Source of the DNA: Phytophthora quininea
Taxonomy: Eukaryota; Oomycota; Peronosporomycetes; Peronosporales; Peronosporaceae
Length of the DNA stretch: 64,000 nt
Assembly: GCA_011947345.1 (NCBI GenBank)
Contig: JAAVTG010000035.1
Coordinates: 1-64,000 of the forward strand
Reading direction: 5' to 3'
Position numbers and translations under genes: made by a program. Positions 1 to 11,436 of the stretch are shown here, piece after piece; position 1 is the stretch's first letter, and every line of letters begins with the position of its first letter. The notes below the pieces were generated by a model. It was not told where the DNA came from, ran no database searches, and saw only the letters and a program-made list of their open reading frames with translations.

Positions 1-120
1 TAGGACGTGCTAATACCTTGGGGGTAGTGATCGAAATGGATCCATGTTGAGGACAGATCTTGACCACATCGATCAGTAACGAAGTCCTCTGCAGCGCTTG
101 AGATTTTGCCCAGGAAGAAG

Positions 121-664
121 ATGCTGGCGAAGTTGAATGCGTTCGTGTTCGGTGATGAGGCTGCTTTGCTGGCGACCAAAGGAATCACGATGCCGATCGC
201 CCCCAGTATGGAGATGTCGATGCAGTCACGAAAGAAGCGGCCAAGTGAAGAATCCGACGATGCCATCAAACCTTCGAAGCGCCTTCGAACGAGCAAGGAT
301 CAAGTCCGACGCTGCTCGCGTCCGCCGTGCCAGTTGGTCGTCGGAGGACCGGGCTGTGCCGCAAACACAGCGGTGACAAGCACTGCTCGGTCAAGGACTG
401 CCGTCGTCGAGCCAAAACCAGTGGTTTCTGCTTCCGACACAAGTCCGTCACTTGCAGAGCGGACGGCTGCAGCACCAAGGCGCGTCGCAACGGTCTGTGT
501 CGACTGCACCGCGGCAAGGCCCACGAGTGCATGTACTTCGGCTGCAAGGAGGGAGTCGACGCGATAAACCTGTGCTACAGTCATCTGTGCCAGGTGACGG
601 GATGCAAGAACCGCGCGTGGCTGGCGGGGACCGCAAGAAGAAGGCCAAGAAGACGAAAGCGTAG
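121..664 (+). CDS. WRKY19-like C/H zinc-finger protein, two frame breaks
   Basis: This is a small basic protein built of the C-x4-C ... G-x-C-x2-H repeats found in oomycete 'WRKY19-like zinc finger' proteins; the family's function is unknown and is presumed to be nuclear or DNA-binding. The N-terminal part (frame 1 from ATG 121) is Lys/Arg/Ser rich and ends in a CSRPPC pair near 315-330. The C/H repeats with GLCRKH, GFCFRH, GLCRLH and NLCYSH lie in frame 3 (about 350-610). A Lys-rich tail ending at TAG 662-664 is in frame 2. Both frame changes sit next to G runs (about 351-353 and 628-631), and one added G at each joins the three frames. I read it as one gene of roughly 180 residues. The start is uncertain, because an in-frame TTG at 106 is the only earlier candidate seen. 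Confidence 0.55.
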
Positions 665-1563
665 ATCTCTGCAGAAGTGGAGTCATTTGCATGTGAAGAA
701 GCCGTTTGAATGCATGCTAAGAGGAGGCCGTCCGTAGAAAGGCACGTAAACCACCAAAATGCCAAGCGCATAGCCGTCGAGCTGATGCGGCACCGCAGCG
801 GAGGCAAAGTTCTGCCGCGTCGGACCATTTCGGAGTGCCATTTTCGAGTCATACCAAGTATCAACGACGTTTGAGGTCGTTCAAACACTTCGCCATGGTG
901 CCATGGTGCTGGACGGGTATGCTTCACTGCCAACGCAGACTTTGCCGGGCAAGTAGTCCGCTCCACCCAACAAGTGCAACCAAGACAACCAGGCCCGCCG
1001 CAGGTGTACGGCTCGAAAGAGAGCTTTGCGGATCATCAGATTGCCCCGAGTTTTATCTGTCTCAAACCTGTAACTCGCGGGTACGCGGTTCGTAAACGTA
1101 TCTAACCTGGCCGTGTTATGCATGCTAGACTAAGTGTTTGTATTGATGCCATCATGACTAATAAGCTTCGATCCAGCTTGTAAATATGGACTTGTATTGA
1201 AGCCGGTTACCGCTGTCGGTAGACGGCATCAACCGCTTATGCGCGAGCTGCCAGCTTAACGGAAGGTGACAAAAGAGCATAGTCTCCAGCAAAATACATC
1301 TTTGTTCCTCTCGGAAATTCGACTCGATGCCTGGACACGGTGCCGTGCCGTTGCCTTTTGCCTGGATTCGCGTGCGAAAGTCGTTTGCGACGCTTCCTGC
1401 TTTGTCGAGGATGTCGATTAGTCTAAATAGGCAGGTCGAAATGCGGTTCGGGGGTCGTCCGACCTAAAGGTTGATGTTGACGAACCGCACTTGCCACGTA
1501 CTTTCGGTCGTTGCCATTCCCGAAATCTCCTTGTCGAGTACAAGCTTCCCCGACTGCCGCAGA
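665..1563. other. intergenic stretch, no supported gene
   Basis: About 900 nt lie between the zinc-finger gene and the HIG1 pair. Short open frames occur on both strands, but none shows a recognisable domain, signal peptide or family motif. I see no RNA gene here. Confidence 0.5.
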
Positions 1564-2171
1564 ATGAGCGCCATCGCCGACAGCCAGAGCCCGTCATGGG
1601 AGTCGGCCAACCCCGACAAAGTCCGCGACGCCATCTCGCACCACGCGTACATGTCCGGCATCAAGACCGGCGCGACGGTGGCAGTTGGCATGGCCACCGC
1701 AGTGTTGACGGCCAACAAGTACTGGCCTGGCTTCCGTAACCGCCTCAGTGTGAGTGGCAAGACCGCCATCGTGGTGATGGCGTCGCTGGCGTCCTTCACC
1801 GTCTCAGCCGAGAACCGTTTGATCCATGGTGCGCACCACCCGGAGCAGTACCTCGCGAGCATGAATGGCACGTACGTCCCGCAGGAGGAAAAGGTCTCGC
1901 ACCTCAAGACGTGGCAGAAGGCCGCCAACTTTGGTACGACCACCCGTATCGCTGCTTGGCCACCGCTGGCGTCCCGTTGGTCGGCGCCATCTACAGCTAC
2001 CAGCACCTGAACAAGGGCATCTCAGCGTCGCAGCAGATCATGCACACCCGCATCTACGGCCAGGCCTCGGTAGTCGTATTGCTACTGAGCTCCATGGCAT
2101 TCCACGACTACATGTCGAAACGCGGCAGGTTCGTGGCGGAAGAAGACCAAGAGGAGCAAGAGCAGCATTAG
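1564..2171 (+). CDS. HIG1-domain protein, upstream tandem copy with 1-nt frame break
   Basis: It is a paralogue of the gene directly downstream. It starts at ATG 1564 (MSAIADSQSP), the counterpart of MSAVADNHEH in copy two. The N-terminal half is open to about 1932 and carries a hydrophobic stretch around TANKYWPGFRNRL. The C-terminal half, with the HIG1-like helical pair (HPYRCLATAGVP, then IMHTRIYGQASVVVLL), continues one frame over to TAG 2169-2171. Alignment with copy two places the break at the TTT at about 1931-1933: one extra T restores a continuous reading. HIG1/Rcf1 proteins are inner-mitochondrial-membrane factors of respiratory complexes, so that is the inferred site of action. It may be intact with a consensus error, or a recently broken duplicate. 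Confidence 0.7.
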
Positions 2172-2387
2172 AACACAGGTAAACCAAACTCCCGACAAAT
2201 CGCAAAGGCAACGATTTTCATGTTAAACGTGCTATATGCACATTTTGTCGCTCCGCGTCGCAAGAGAAACGCAGGCCCAGTTGTCTCGGTAGCGCTGTCG
2301 TCCCCAATTCTGAACCACACGTACGTGGCCGGAGACTCCATTATCCAAATCTCCTCGTCGAGTACACGTCCACACAGTCGATTGACC

Positions 2388-3032
2388 ATGAGCGCCGTCG
2401 CAGACAACCACGAACACTCGTCATGGAAGTCGGAGAACCCCAACGAGGCGCGTGATGCCATCACCTGGCACGCCTACAAGTCGGGCATGAAGGCTGGCGC
2501 CGTGGCCGCAGTCCTCGCCGCTGGAGCCGTGCTGTCTGCCAACAAGTACTGGCCAGCCTTCCGCAACCGCCTCAACGTGAGCGGCAAGACCGCGCTGGTG
2601 GTGTCGCCCTTCCTGGGAGCCTTCACCATCTCGGCCGAGAACCGCCTCATGCACGGCGCCCGTAACCCGGAGCTCTACATGGCTACGATAGACGGCACGT
2701 ACGTCGAGGAGAAGAAGCAGGTCTCGCACCTCAAGACGTGGCAGAAGGCCGCCAACTTTCTGTACGACCACCCGTACCGCTGCCTGGTCACGGCTGGCGT
2801 GCCCATTGTCGGAGGCATTTACGGCTACCAGCACCTGAACAAGGGCATCTCGACGTCGCAGCAGATCATGCACACGCGTATCTACGGCCAGGCCTCAGTG
2901 GTCGTGCTGCTTTTGAGCTCCATGGCCTTCCACGACTACATGAACAAGCGCGGCAAGTTCACGGTGGAGGAAGACGAGGAGCAGGAGCAGGAGCAGCAAA
3001 AAGTGCAGGACAGAAATTGCTTCGAAGGCTAA
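2388..3032 (+). CDS. HIG1-domain (hypoxia-induced/Rcf1-like) protein
   Basis: This intact open frame of 214 residues starts at ATG 2388, the position matched by the upstream copy; the frame stays open upstream to about 2220 but without similarity. The N-terminal half holds a hydrophobic segment (about residues 38-90). The C-terminal half resembles the HIG1 domain: a first helix HPYRCLVTAGVPIVGGIYGY, the SQQIMHTRIYGQ linker, and a second helix VVVLLLSSM. A Glu/Gln-rich tail follows. HIG1 proteins associate with respiratory supercomplexes in the inner mitochondrial membrane; the role here is inferred from the domain alone. It lies about 215 nt after copy one, in the same direction, consistent with tandem duplication. 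The homology extends slightly upstream of the ATG (GTCGAGTAC box). Confidence 0.75.
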   Translation: MSAVADNHEHSSWKSENPNEARDAITWHAYKSGMKAGAVAAVLAAGAVLSANKYWPAFRNRLNVSGKTALVVSPFLGAFTISAENRLMHGARNPELYMATIDGTYVEEKKQVSHLKTWQKAANFLYDHPYRCLVTAGVPIVGGIYGYQHLNKGISTSQQIMHTRIYGQASVVVLLLSSMAFHDYMNKRGKFTVEEDEEQEQEQQKVQDRNCFEG

Positions 3033-3204
3033 AGCGTTCTGCTTGTCAGTGCCACAATATACCTTTTTCTTTATTGTACGCGGCCCTGGTGCCGATCGTT
3101 CGGGTGTTTTGCAACGGATTCTTGCCGGGGAGACAGTGTCAGTTGTGGAAGGACGTTTGTTTGCCACGACGCGTTGGGTCCGGAGCTTGCTGCGATCTCT
3201 CGTC

Positions 3205-4555
3205 ATGACGGCTGCCAAGCCTCTCGTTCGACCCAGCGATGTGGACGTGCAGGCGCTGGTCACGCCGCTGCCCGCGGGCTCCCAATTGCCGCGAACGAAT
3301 TCTGCTTCAAGACGACGTGCCAGCAGTGCCAAGAAGATCAAACCGCCCAAGCCGACGGCCAACACCAACGCCAACACTAATCGACCGGACGGGTCGAGGA
3401 TGTTGCAGCAGCAGATGCACATGTGGGAGCCGGTGCTCACCTTGGGCTGGTCCATCGGCATTTGCTTCTCGGTTGCTGCTTTGTGCATCGCTCTGGGGTC
3501 GCTATCGTCTACACGTCGAGCACCCTGACAGTGCTCCGAGTGGTGTACGACGGTGGCGACGGAGTGCAGACTGACGGCTCGATCTCGCAGCCGGACAACT
3601 GCCGCTTGACTCGCCCGAAGACGCCAACTCGTTCAACGCCAACCACACGTGCTACGTCTCGCTGAAGCTCCCGAACGACATTCGTAGCCCCGTACGAGTG
3701 TTCTACGAGCTGGACAAGTACTACCAGAACCACCGCCGCTTCGTGTCGTCCATGATCCGTGCGCAGTTCACAGACGAATGGCGACCCAATGCGGGATGGT
3801 CGATGCTCGAGTGTCCGCCGATGAAGACGACCGTGTCGGAATTGTGCACGGTCGGCGACTGCGAACCCCGCGACGACGCCATGGAGCGCGACTACTTTCC
3901 GTGCGGTATCGTGGCAAACACCATGTTCAACGACATCTTTTGGCTGCACGAAGGCGCGCTACCGACAGGCGAGACGCTGTCACGCACAGACTTTGTGTCG
4001 AAAGGAATCGGCAGGACTTATGCCGCACACAACAACAAGAACCCGACCTGGAATTTGACGACGGACGAGTACTTGCCTGTGTGGCTCAACCCGAACATGA
4101 GCCGCATCATCCCGCCGCCGGACGGACCGACGGCGCCGTATATCACGGACGACTACACCAACAGCACGGCGTGGGTGCACGACGCGCTGGATGCGAATTT
4201 TGGCGTGGGCACTGGTGTGGAGAACGAGTTCTGGCGCGTGTGGGTCGAGGTGGCTGCGATGCATCCGTTCCGGAAGCCTTACGGTCGCATCGAGCGCGAC
4301 CTGCCTGCGAACACCACCCTCACATTCGCCGTGCAGTCGAATTTCTTCGTGCGGTCATTTAGCGGCACAAAGGCGCTGGTGTTGGAAGAGGTGGGGTGGT
4401 TTGGCAGCCAGAACTACATCCTGGGAGGTTTCTTCCTGGCGATCGGTGGCATCTTCTTCGTCGCGGGGATTTTCTTCACTGGTCGCAGGCTGCACAGCCC
4501 TCGACCGCTCGGAGATGCATCGGCGCTGGCCTGGAAGCGCAAGAAGACGCAGTAA
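3205..4555 (+). CDS. CDC50/LEM3-family P4-ATPase flippase subunit, two frame breaks
   Basis: CDC50 proteins are the non-catalytic subunits of P4-ATPases that move phospholipids to the cytosolic leaflet. Features in order are: a basic Ser/Ala/Asn-rich N terminus from ATG 3205; a first membrane helix (about 3430-3500); the family block with VFYELDKYYQNHRRFV (about 3697-3745); a Cys-containing extracellular loop; predicted N-glycosylation sites (NST, NTT); and a second membrane helix (GGFFLAIGGIFFVAGIFF, about 4417-4480) with a short basic tail ending at TAA 4553-4555. The coding frame moves from 1 to 3 at the G run 3495-3498 and from 3 to 2 between about 3575 and 3605. Each is explained by one missing base. 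Both transmembrane ends and the central loop are otherwise complete, so I think the gene is real and the breaks may be consensus errors. Confidence 0.8.
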
Positions 4556-4816
4556 AAGACATGGAATAAGTTGGCTTATTATCGATCGCAATTGTGCTCG
4601 TTGAGCTTCCAACGTTGAATTGGTCGCTGCTGTCTCCTTCCAATCAGCTCGATCACGCGAATTCACCACCATCTCGAGCGTCCTACCCGCTTTCCCTTGA
4701 ACGTCCTATCAACTCGATTACGGAGGACAAGTGAGCTTGCGGTCACTGCTAGGTTGACGAGTCAGAAGAAGTGTAGACGAAAAACGAGACGAGGCACGTT
4801 TATGAGTATTTCATCT

Positions 4817-7800
4817 CTACGAAGCCGCGAGTGTGTTGAGCTTCGTCAAGTTTGCAGCAATGTCTTCGCAAGCACTGATGAAGCAGCTCATGACGATAAA
4901 GTCCTCCATCGTGATGTATTGGGAGTCGTCATCCAGAGATCGTAGCAAGAGTTCGCCATAGCTCTGCTTGAGCGTTGCTGCAGCTTCGTTGAGGGAGAAA
5001 GACTCCACGTTCAAGAGCACGACGCCATTGCTGTTCGTGCGGTCTTCGCCCCAGAAATGGCGTCGACGGCTACTGATGTTGCTATCAGACGTTGGAGGAC
5101 TGAAGTCATCGCTGCGCCCAAGCTCTGCTGATGACGGAGGCGTAAAGAAGATTGTGGTCGGAGGGAACGTCCAGGACGAAATCTTTGCGGGCCGATCGCT
5201 GGCTGAGTTGCTACCATCAAGCATGTCGATCGAACTATCGTCCGAGATGTCCATTGAACCGGGAGGCTCTCGCTTTGGCGGCATTTTGGCTTTGTCATCC
5301 GAACAGCACGGAACGAACTCCGCCTCGCCTTCATAAATTTCAAGCTCCAGACGAAAGCCGTCGTTCAGCGCTTGCACGAACTCGGCAAACGAAATGAGTC
5401 CGTCCTTGTTCTTATCCACGAGTTTCATGAACTCATCCACATAGTTCTCCATTCGGACGTTGCCTTGGCCTCCAGCGTACGGCATCAATTTCTCTAACAG
5501 GACCCCGAGCTCCGATCGGTCCACCGTCCCGCTGTGGTCTTTGTCTGCAATCCTAAACGCTTCCTTCATTTGCAAAAAGATGGCGTATTCATCGGCGCTT
5601 CGATACGTGAAGTCCTTGCTGAAAAGTGTCGCGAGAGTGTCGAAGGACTCGTCGATGACGGCCTCGAAAGCGTTTTGACTTCGATCCCACTTGTGTTTCG
5701 CTACGACTGGAGGCTCGTCAGGGTGTAGCGGTGGGAACGGAGGTTCGGTTGGGAAGTTTGGGGGTAAATCAAACGTGTCTGGGGCTATAGCAGTCATATA
5801 CACCGTAGCTGGGTGCTGAGCTTCCTCCAACTTTTGCTCCTTGAAAGCAGCGACACATTCGTCATTGAGTCTGCCAGCGTCTCTGCGCTGTAGACGAATA
5901 CCTTCGTGCAGGCCGTCATTGTGAACTCTCTCACGCCATTCTACCAGATCCGAGAGCAGTCGCAAGCGATCGAGAAGCGTCCAGCACACACTCAGGACCT
6001 TCATGTACTGGTCGTGAGAAAACTTGGACTTCCACAAACTCGGTTCGGCGGTGGCGTCATACACCAAATTCTTCTGCTGCTTCAAAAGGCAGGGATTCTC
6101 ATCAACAGCTCTTTACTCATATCCTTCTTCTCGTCTTCACTTAGTGGAGTGAGGCCTGGAACAGTAGAGGTCGATGCAGTATCCGATTCATTCACGGTAG
6201 GGAGGTCTCCGATCTTGGGCGGCGTGCCCGTGGTGCTGACAACGTGATGCACGAATATCCGGTTGAACATCTTGCCGTAAGCGCCGAGCACTTGCTGGAT
6301 GTTGGACCGCAGTAGCCCACGGGCACTCTGCGGCTGAACGCACGCCTCGACGAGCATTAAAATCATAATCGCCACCGAGTTCTCTGTCAAACTCGAGTAC
6401 GAAATAGCCTTACTTTCGGCGCGACAACTGTGGTCGAGCAACACCGACGCCGACATGTAGGCCGAGACCATCCCAGCCATCCGTAAATGCTTTGAACTGA
6501 AACACACATACATGGACCCAACAATCCACACGAACAGCACCGAGTTGTTGACTGCGTTGTAAAACACAACGTCGGCAATCTTGCACGTGAAGAAGTGCAA
6601 GATGGACGGCACGACGGTGCCCGCCACGAGTCCGCCCATGCGGTTCTTCATGTTCCCGAACGTACCACCGACGTGGAATTGCGCCACCATGGCGATAGCA
6701 GTCGGTCCTGTGGCACTGAAGGCGAAGATAAAGGTCGACGCGCAGTAAGTCAGCAGCACCGCCAGCGTCGTGCGGACCGCGAACATGACCATCTTCCACA
6801 TGTACACGGTGCCTTCGTACACGCTGCGCCAGACCATGTTGAAAAATCGCTTGAGGCGGTAGCAACAGGAGAAGTGCTTGTGTTTGAATCGGTCCTCGTA
6901 CTTGAAGAGCGTGTGAACGAAGGCGTGGAATGAGTAGACGAAAACGTTGAGCGACATGTTCTTTCCCACGTCGTCGGGCGTGTGGACTTCTGCCGAGAGC
7001 ATGGCGCCGTAGAGCTTGGAGTATTTCTTCATAAAGCGGTTCATAGTGCATTCCAAATGCGCGAACTTGGGTGAGTTCATCGTGGTCGAAGCTTCGAGAG
7101 CGTTGTCTGCGATCTCCTGCAGTAACTCGTTCGCATCTCGCTGCATCAAGTAGATACTTTGCTGCATCCTCTTCATCAACACCACGTGCGTCCAGTGGCC
7201 GTTCTCCGTCTCGATGGCGAACTTCATCGCCCGCAGATCCTTCAGCAGTTGGCAATACAGCTTGACAAAATGCGTGGCGACGTTCCTGTTGAACCGCATG
7301 CAAAGAGTGACGCCCACCATGCTTTCCCACCAGCAATCGTCGAGTAAATCCTCCATCTCGTCGGCTCGCTTCTGAGCAACAACGAGCAGTCGATCCAATC
7401 GCAGTCGGAAGAAATCCATTTTCTTGATGTCCTTGGCGCGGAAGCAGTACGAGTCCACGATGAGGTTGAGGATGTTGCGGATGTCGATCGGCGCTTGTGC
7501 CATGCGGCGCAGTAGTTTCTTGGTGGCGCTGTCGACCACGAACAAGTTAGTAGAACGAAGTTAAAGATCAATCGACGAACACTTACAAGAGCGGAGTGGG
7601 TAGCAAGACCGTGATCAACGTGATAAGCGTGCCGACAACGCCAATGGCGCTGTAGACCGCCAGATTCAGCATGAGCCCCTCCATAGAGTAGTCGCTGCTG
7701 CTCAGGTCCTTCAGCCCGGTTTCACCGGCCTTTGGACTCATGGGATCGATGAAATTCAGCACTAAGCAAATCGCCACAAGTGAAGCGTTAAACGTTGTGC

Positions 7801-8652
7801 AAGAGCCGAGAGCCAAGGAGGCTGTTCACGTACTGAAGAAAGCGTTGGCCATCACCGCGAACTTCTTCACGTTGTGATGCTGTCAACGATCAAGTTATTA
7901 AGCTACAGATCCAACAATTTCCATTTCGACTTGTACGCACCACCGGTAGAACGAATATCCCAAAGGTGAACGCGAACATGAACGGTGAGACCATGCCCCA
8001 GTCGTGCAGACTGACGTAGTAAGGCGAGTCGTTCAGATTTAATGGCACCGAGACGAGGTCCCCCTGCGTGATCGGCTTCCATGAAAACACGCCAAAGTTG
8101 TAGAGCAGAGCAATACCGACACCCAAGTCGATCTGCCAGATCTGCTCCACCACGCCGCCCACCGTCGGAGCTGAAGCGTAGATCACCATGATGGCAGCGT
8201 AGGCCAGCCCTCCCAAATAGTAGAAGGACGGGAGGAACGTCGATCCATCTTTCGATGTTGACGACCCCGTCTGGATGACTCCTGCGAGTAGAACCCCACA
8301 GCAGCTCGAACTGCTCTTCCGAAATGTCGTCGAAAAGCTGCCAGAGCGAGTTGGTTAGCAGTCGTCTTGTGGACAAGTGGAATGCTTTTTCGTGCTTACT
8401 TCGAACTTCTGGTCCCCGACGAGCTTTCTTGACCCTGGCAATGGTCTTCCGCCCGCGAACTTCCTCATTCGCGATCGAGGACGACAGTGCCGAGGGTGAT
8501 AAATGTTTGCGGAGGCGAAGCTGCATGGACCTGGTGGTCGGTACGGTCGGGGAATCCATCGCCATGTACTGGGAACTCCTGCATGCCGAGCCTTCCAGCG
8601 CCGACGGAGTCCCCACCGGCGGGTCCATGCTGTTGTGCGGACCCGGAGGCAT
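4817..8652 (-). CDS. FUSC/ALMT-like multi-pass membrane protein with C-terminal EF-hand pair
   Basis: This large minus-strand gene starts at ATG 8652 and ends at 4817. The N-terminal soluble part (8652-8300) is followed by hydrophobic blocks (about 8290-7945, 7815-7590) and a further membrane block near 6800-6370, the two-block layout of fusaric-acid-resistance (FUSC/AaeB) and aluminium-activated malate transporter proteins. The C-terminal cytosolic part holds two canonical EF-hand loops: DKDHSGTVDRSE (5545-5510) and DKNKDGLISFAE (5416-5381). One intron is clear at 7586-7529 (GTAAGT...CGACAG). A second is either 7940-7880, which leaves an in-frame TGA at 7828-7826, or 7936-7822, which avoids it. 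Frame breaks occur near 8293 (G run) and near 6085 (T4, one more T restores the frame). The transported substrate is unknown; calcium control is inferred from the EF hands. Confidence 0.7.
5381..5545 (-). other. EF-hand pair within the FUSC-like gene
   Basis: Two 12-residue loops with Asp at positions 1 and 3, Gly at 6 and Glu at 12 are separated by 31 residues, as in a paired EF-hand lobe. All calcium-ligand positions are filled in both loops. Confidence 0.85.
7529..7586 (-). other. 58-nt intron in the FUSC-like gene
   Basis: On the minus strand this stretch begins GTAAGT and ends CGACAG, with a CTAAC branch-like motif inside. Removing it joins PTPL to FATKKLLRR in frame, whereas reading through meets a stop at once. 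Confidence 0.8.
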
Positions 8653-8822
8653 CGATAAGAATTTACAATCAACATCTGGCGAGCGGCCAGCAGGGCGGAA
8701 GAAACTTCGTTGCAGTTTGGGAGTCCACTACATTTTTGCTTTGGGAGAGAAACCTCATGTTCGCTCTCGTACCATTGATCTCTCGTCGAGAACGCGGCAT
8801 TCGTTTACAACTATCCAACCGC

Positions 8823-10784
8823 TTACTCGACGTACATCCCCTCAAGCTCAGCTTTAAAGCGCTTGACGATGAGAGGCCTCTTGAGTTTGAATGTGGGCGT
8901 GGCAAGTTCGTTATCAGGTGTGAATTGCTCCGCGTGCAGATGGAACTTCTTGACGCACTCAAAGCCGAACAACTTAAACTCCTTGGCGTACTTGTCCATC
9001 TCTTTGGTGATGTCGACCTTCAAATCCGCCCCAGCCTTCGAATCGGCCGCACAAAGAGCTTCCAACGACGCTTCATCGCTGGAGAGGCCTTTAACCTTGG
9101 CCCACTTGGCCACATTGTCCGGATCCGGCACAACGATCCCCACCAGGTAGTTTTTGAACGAATCCCCGTGCACGAAACACTGCGCGATGAGAGGACTCTT
9201 GATGTAGACCCCTCGATCTTCTCGGGCGCCACATACTCGCCCTGGGACAGCTTGAAAATGTTCTTCTTGCGGTCCACAATGCGCAGTGTGCCGTTGGGAT
9301 TCCACGCACCGATGTCGCCGGTGTGAAGCCAACCGTCCTCGTCGATCGTCTCTTTCGTGAGTTCCGGTTGCTTGTAGTAACCGACGAAGAGCTGGTCCCC
9401 CTTCATGAGGATCTCTCCACGCGGACAGGGCGTATCGCGACTCGAGTAGTTCATCTCCGACACGTCTTCCAGACAAATTTGCACGTTCCCAGAGGAATGC
9501 CGATGTGGTCTCCCGGCGGGATTTCGTCTGTGGAGCAGGCGATCACAGCTCCAGTCTCCGTCAACCCGTAGCCTTCCAGCACGACGGAGCTGAAGACGAT
9601 GTGCAGGAACTCCTTGACATCGGTCGCCAGCGGCGCAGAACCGCTCAACATTCGCCGCACATTGCCTCCTAAGGCCTGTTGGGCCTTACTAAACACCAGA
9701 AAGTCCCAGAAGGCGTGCTTGACGTCCATGTCGGGCAAGTACGACTTCTTGGAGGCGTACGCCATGTCGAAGAGCATCTTCTTGAGTCCCCCGCAGCCTC
9801 CACGCCTTGCGAGATCTTGTCGTAGATTCGGGTGAGTAGTCTCGGCACTGACGGGAAAATCGTCGGCTTGAGCTCAGCCAAGTCGTCCATGAGCAGCTTG
9901 ACATCTCCCGAGTAGTATCCGACAGCAGCGCCGTTGTAGATGCACGTGGTTTGGATCACCCGTTCGAAACAGTGCGCCAATGGCAAGTACGACAGATGTG
10001 AGTCCGTGGGGAGGACCTTGGTGAAGTCGAAGGCACAAGCTGCGGCGGCCATCATGTTGCCGTGCGTCAGCATCGCACCTTTGGGGTCACCAGTCGTCCC
10101 AGACGTGTAGCAGATCGTGGCCAGGTCGCTCTGAAGCGGCGGGTCCGCCGGCACGACGTTCTTCTTACCATCCTCGATCAATTGGTTCAGTGTCAAGAGC
10201 GCGACCTTGTGTTGGTCCGCCACGCGATACTCCTGGTCGTCGACGTCGTCTTCAAACTGGACGACGGTCTTGACGGTTCGACATTGGTCAACACACTCCA
10301 GGAGGGTCTTAAGCTGCTCCTTGCCGCAGAAGACCACACTGATCTCCGTGTGGTTCAAGATGAAGGGGATGGCGGTGGGCCCCAGCGTGTCGTAGAGCGG
10401 CACGAGTGTGTACGTCATGCGACTGGCGCTGTGCTCGACGATGGACCACTGATAGCAGTTCTTGGCGAACACGCCCACGACAGCGTTGCGTCGCAGTTCG
10501 AGGGCGTGACTCATGCCCGAGGCACAGGCCTCGACCACCGGCAAGAAGTCATTGAGAGTCACCCAGTCGTAGGCACCTGGCTTGCCCGTGACGGGGTCTT
10601 TTCGACGCCACCCGAACAGTTTGTTGGTGCCGCTGGGGTCGACTTTGCGGCGATACTCAGTAAGGTTCCTGTACAGCGTCATGTCCGGAGTGAAGTGAGT
10701 GGGGATGTCGCTCATCCGGACAGCGCCACGCGTAGCCGTAGCGGAGCCTTCCACCTCGTGCGAGAACTGCTTCATCTTGACCAT
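8823..10784 (-). CDS. long-chain acyl-CoA synthetase, three frame breaks
   Basis: This AMP-forming long-chain fatty-acid-CoA ligase activates fatty acids through an acyl-adenylate. It starts at ATG 10784 ([10 protein letters not shown]); the frame is open a little further upstream without similarity. Visible motifs are the AMP-binding P-loop [10 protein letters not shown] (about 10100), the YGLTETGA motif (near 9560), the adenylate/hinge region [10 protein letters not shown] with [15 protein letters not shown] (about 9335-9245), and a C-terminal domain ending at TAA 8825-8823. The frame shifts at C runs 9788-9792, 9488-9490 and 9209-9212. On the coding strand each is a G run lacking one base relative to the family and to the paralogue at 13200. 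All catalytic motifs are otherwise present, so consensus error is likelier than loss of function. Confidence 0.85.
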
Positions 10785-10923
10785 TTTTGCTGCTTGGGCG
10801 CCTCCTGGTAAGATTCTTGGCGATGAATACTTTCGTGTGATTGCGATAGAAACAACAAATACATATGACACAGAAAACGTTGTACAACTTGAAGTGGAAT
10901 GCTACACATGCCATGGCTGTGGT

Positions 10924-11436
10924 TTAGAGCGCCAATGCTAGCATGACGGCCAAGATACTTGCAGCAGTGGACGGCGACAGCATCTTGACTGCTCCGGACG
11001 AGCCACTGGAGCCAGGTCCCGACGCGGACGCCTCGCTGGCGTCTCCGACGTTGGCGTCGCTGCTACCGACCAGCGAGCTGCCGTTGATGGCGATGCCCAT
11101 GGCGGTGCAGTGCTCCACGACGGGCTCCACCAGATCGCTCATCAGGTTGATGTTCTCGTTGAACGCGAGCGTGCAGTCCTCCGGGTCAACGGCTAGAATC
11201 GCCGCCATCAGGTACACACACTGCTCAGTCTTGCAAATGGCCGTCAGCTGGTCGACCGACAGCGTTCCGTTCAGGTCCGCGAAGACGACGCCCGACTTGC
11301 TGGCGCACAGCGTCGTGTTCTTGTTGGTGATGAGCGAGCCCAGCTCCGACTGCTTGCAGACGCCGATGGCGCTGGCTTGCTTGGGCAGCAGACACGCCGT
11401 GACGAGCATCCAGACGAATGCGGTGAGCTGGATCAT
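10924..11436 (-). CDS. elicitin-like secreted protein with GPI-type tail
   Basis: This protein of about 170 residues starts at ATG 11436 with a signal peptide (MIQLTAFVWMLVTACLLP, cleavage likely after QASA). The mature domain has six cysteines (VCKQ, LCASK, ICKTEQC, DCTLAF, HCTAMG), the count and rough spacing of the elicitin fold that binds sterols in oomycetes. A Ser/Gly/Ala-rich linker follows. The C terminus is a hydrophobic stretch (ASILAVMLALAL) typical of a GPI-anchored elicitin-like (ELL/ELI) protein. The frame is open upstream to 11868, but that part lacks a signal peptide and is probably 5' untranslated. The gene sits just upstream of the acyl-CoA synthetase on the same strand (140 nt between the elicitin stop and the synthetase ATG). 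A sterol-carrier or elicitor role is inferred from the family. Confidence 0.85.
   Translation of the reverse strand: MIQLTAFVWMLVTACLLPKQASAIGVCKQSELGSLITNKNTTLCASKSGVVFADLNGTLSVDQLTAICKTEQCVYLMAAILAVDPEDCTLAFNENINLMSDLVEPVVEHCTAMGIAINGSSLVGSSDANVGDASEASASGPGSSGSSGAVKMLSPSTAASILAVMLALAL

Noticed and set aside
7242..7571. Short minus-strand frame starting MIFNFVLLTC as a separate secreted peptide
   Set aside because: It lies across the 58-nt intron and exon of the FUSC-like gene in another frame.
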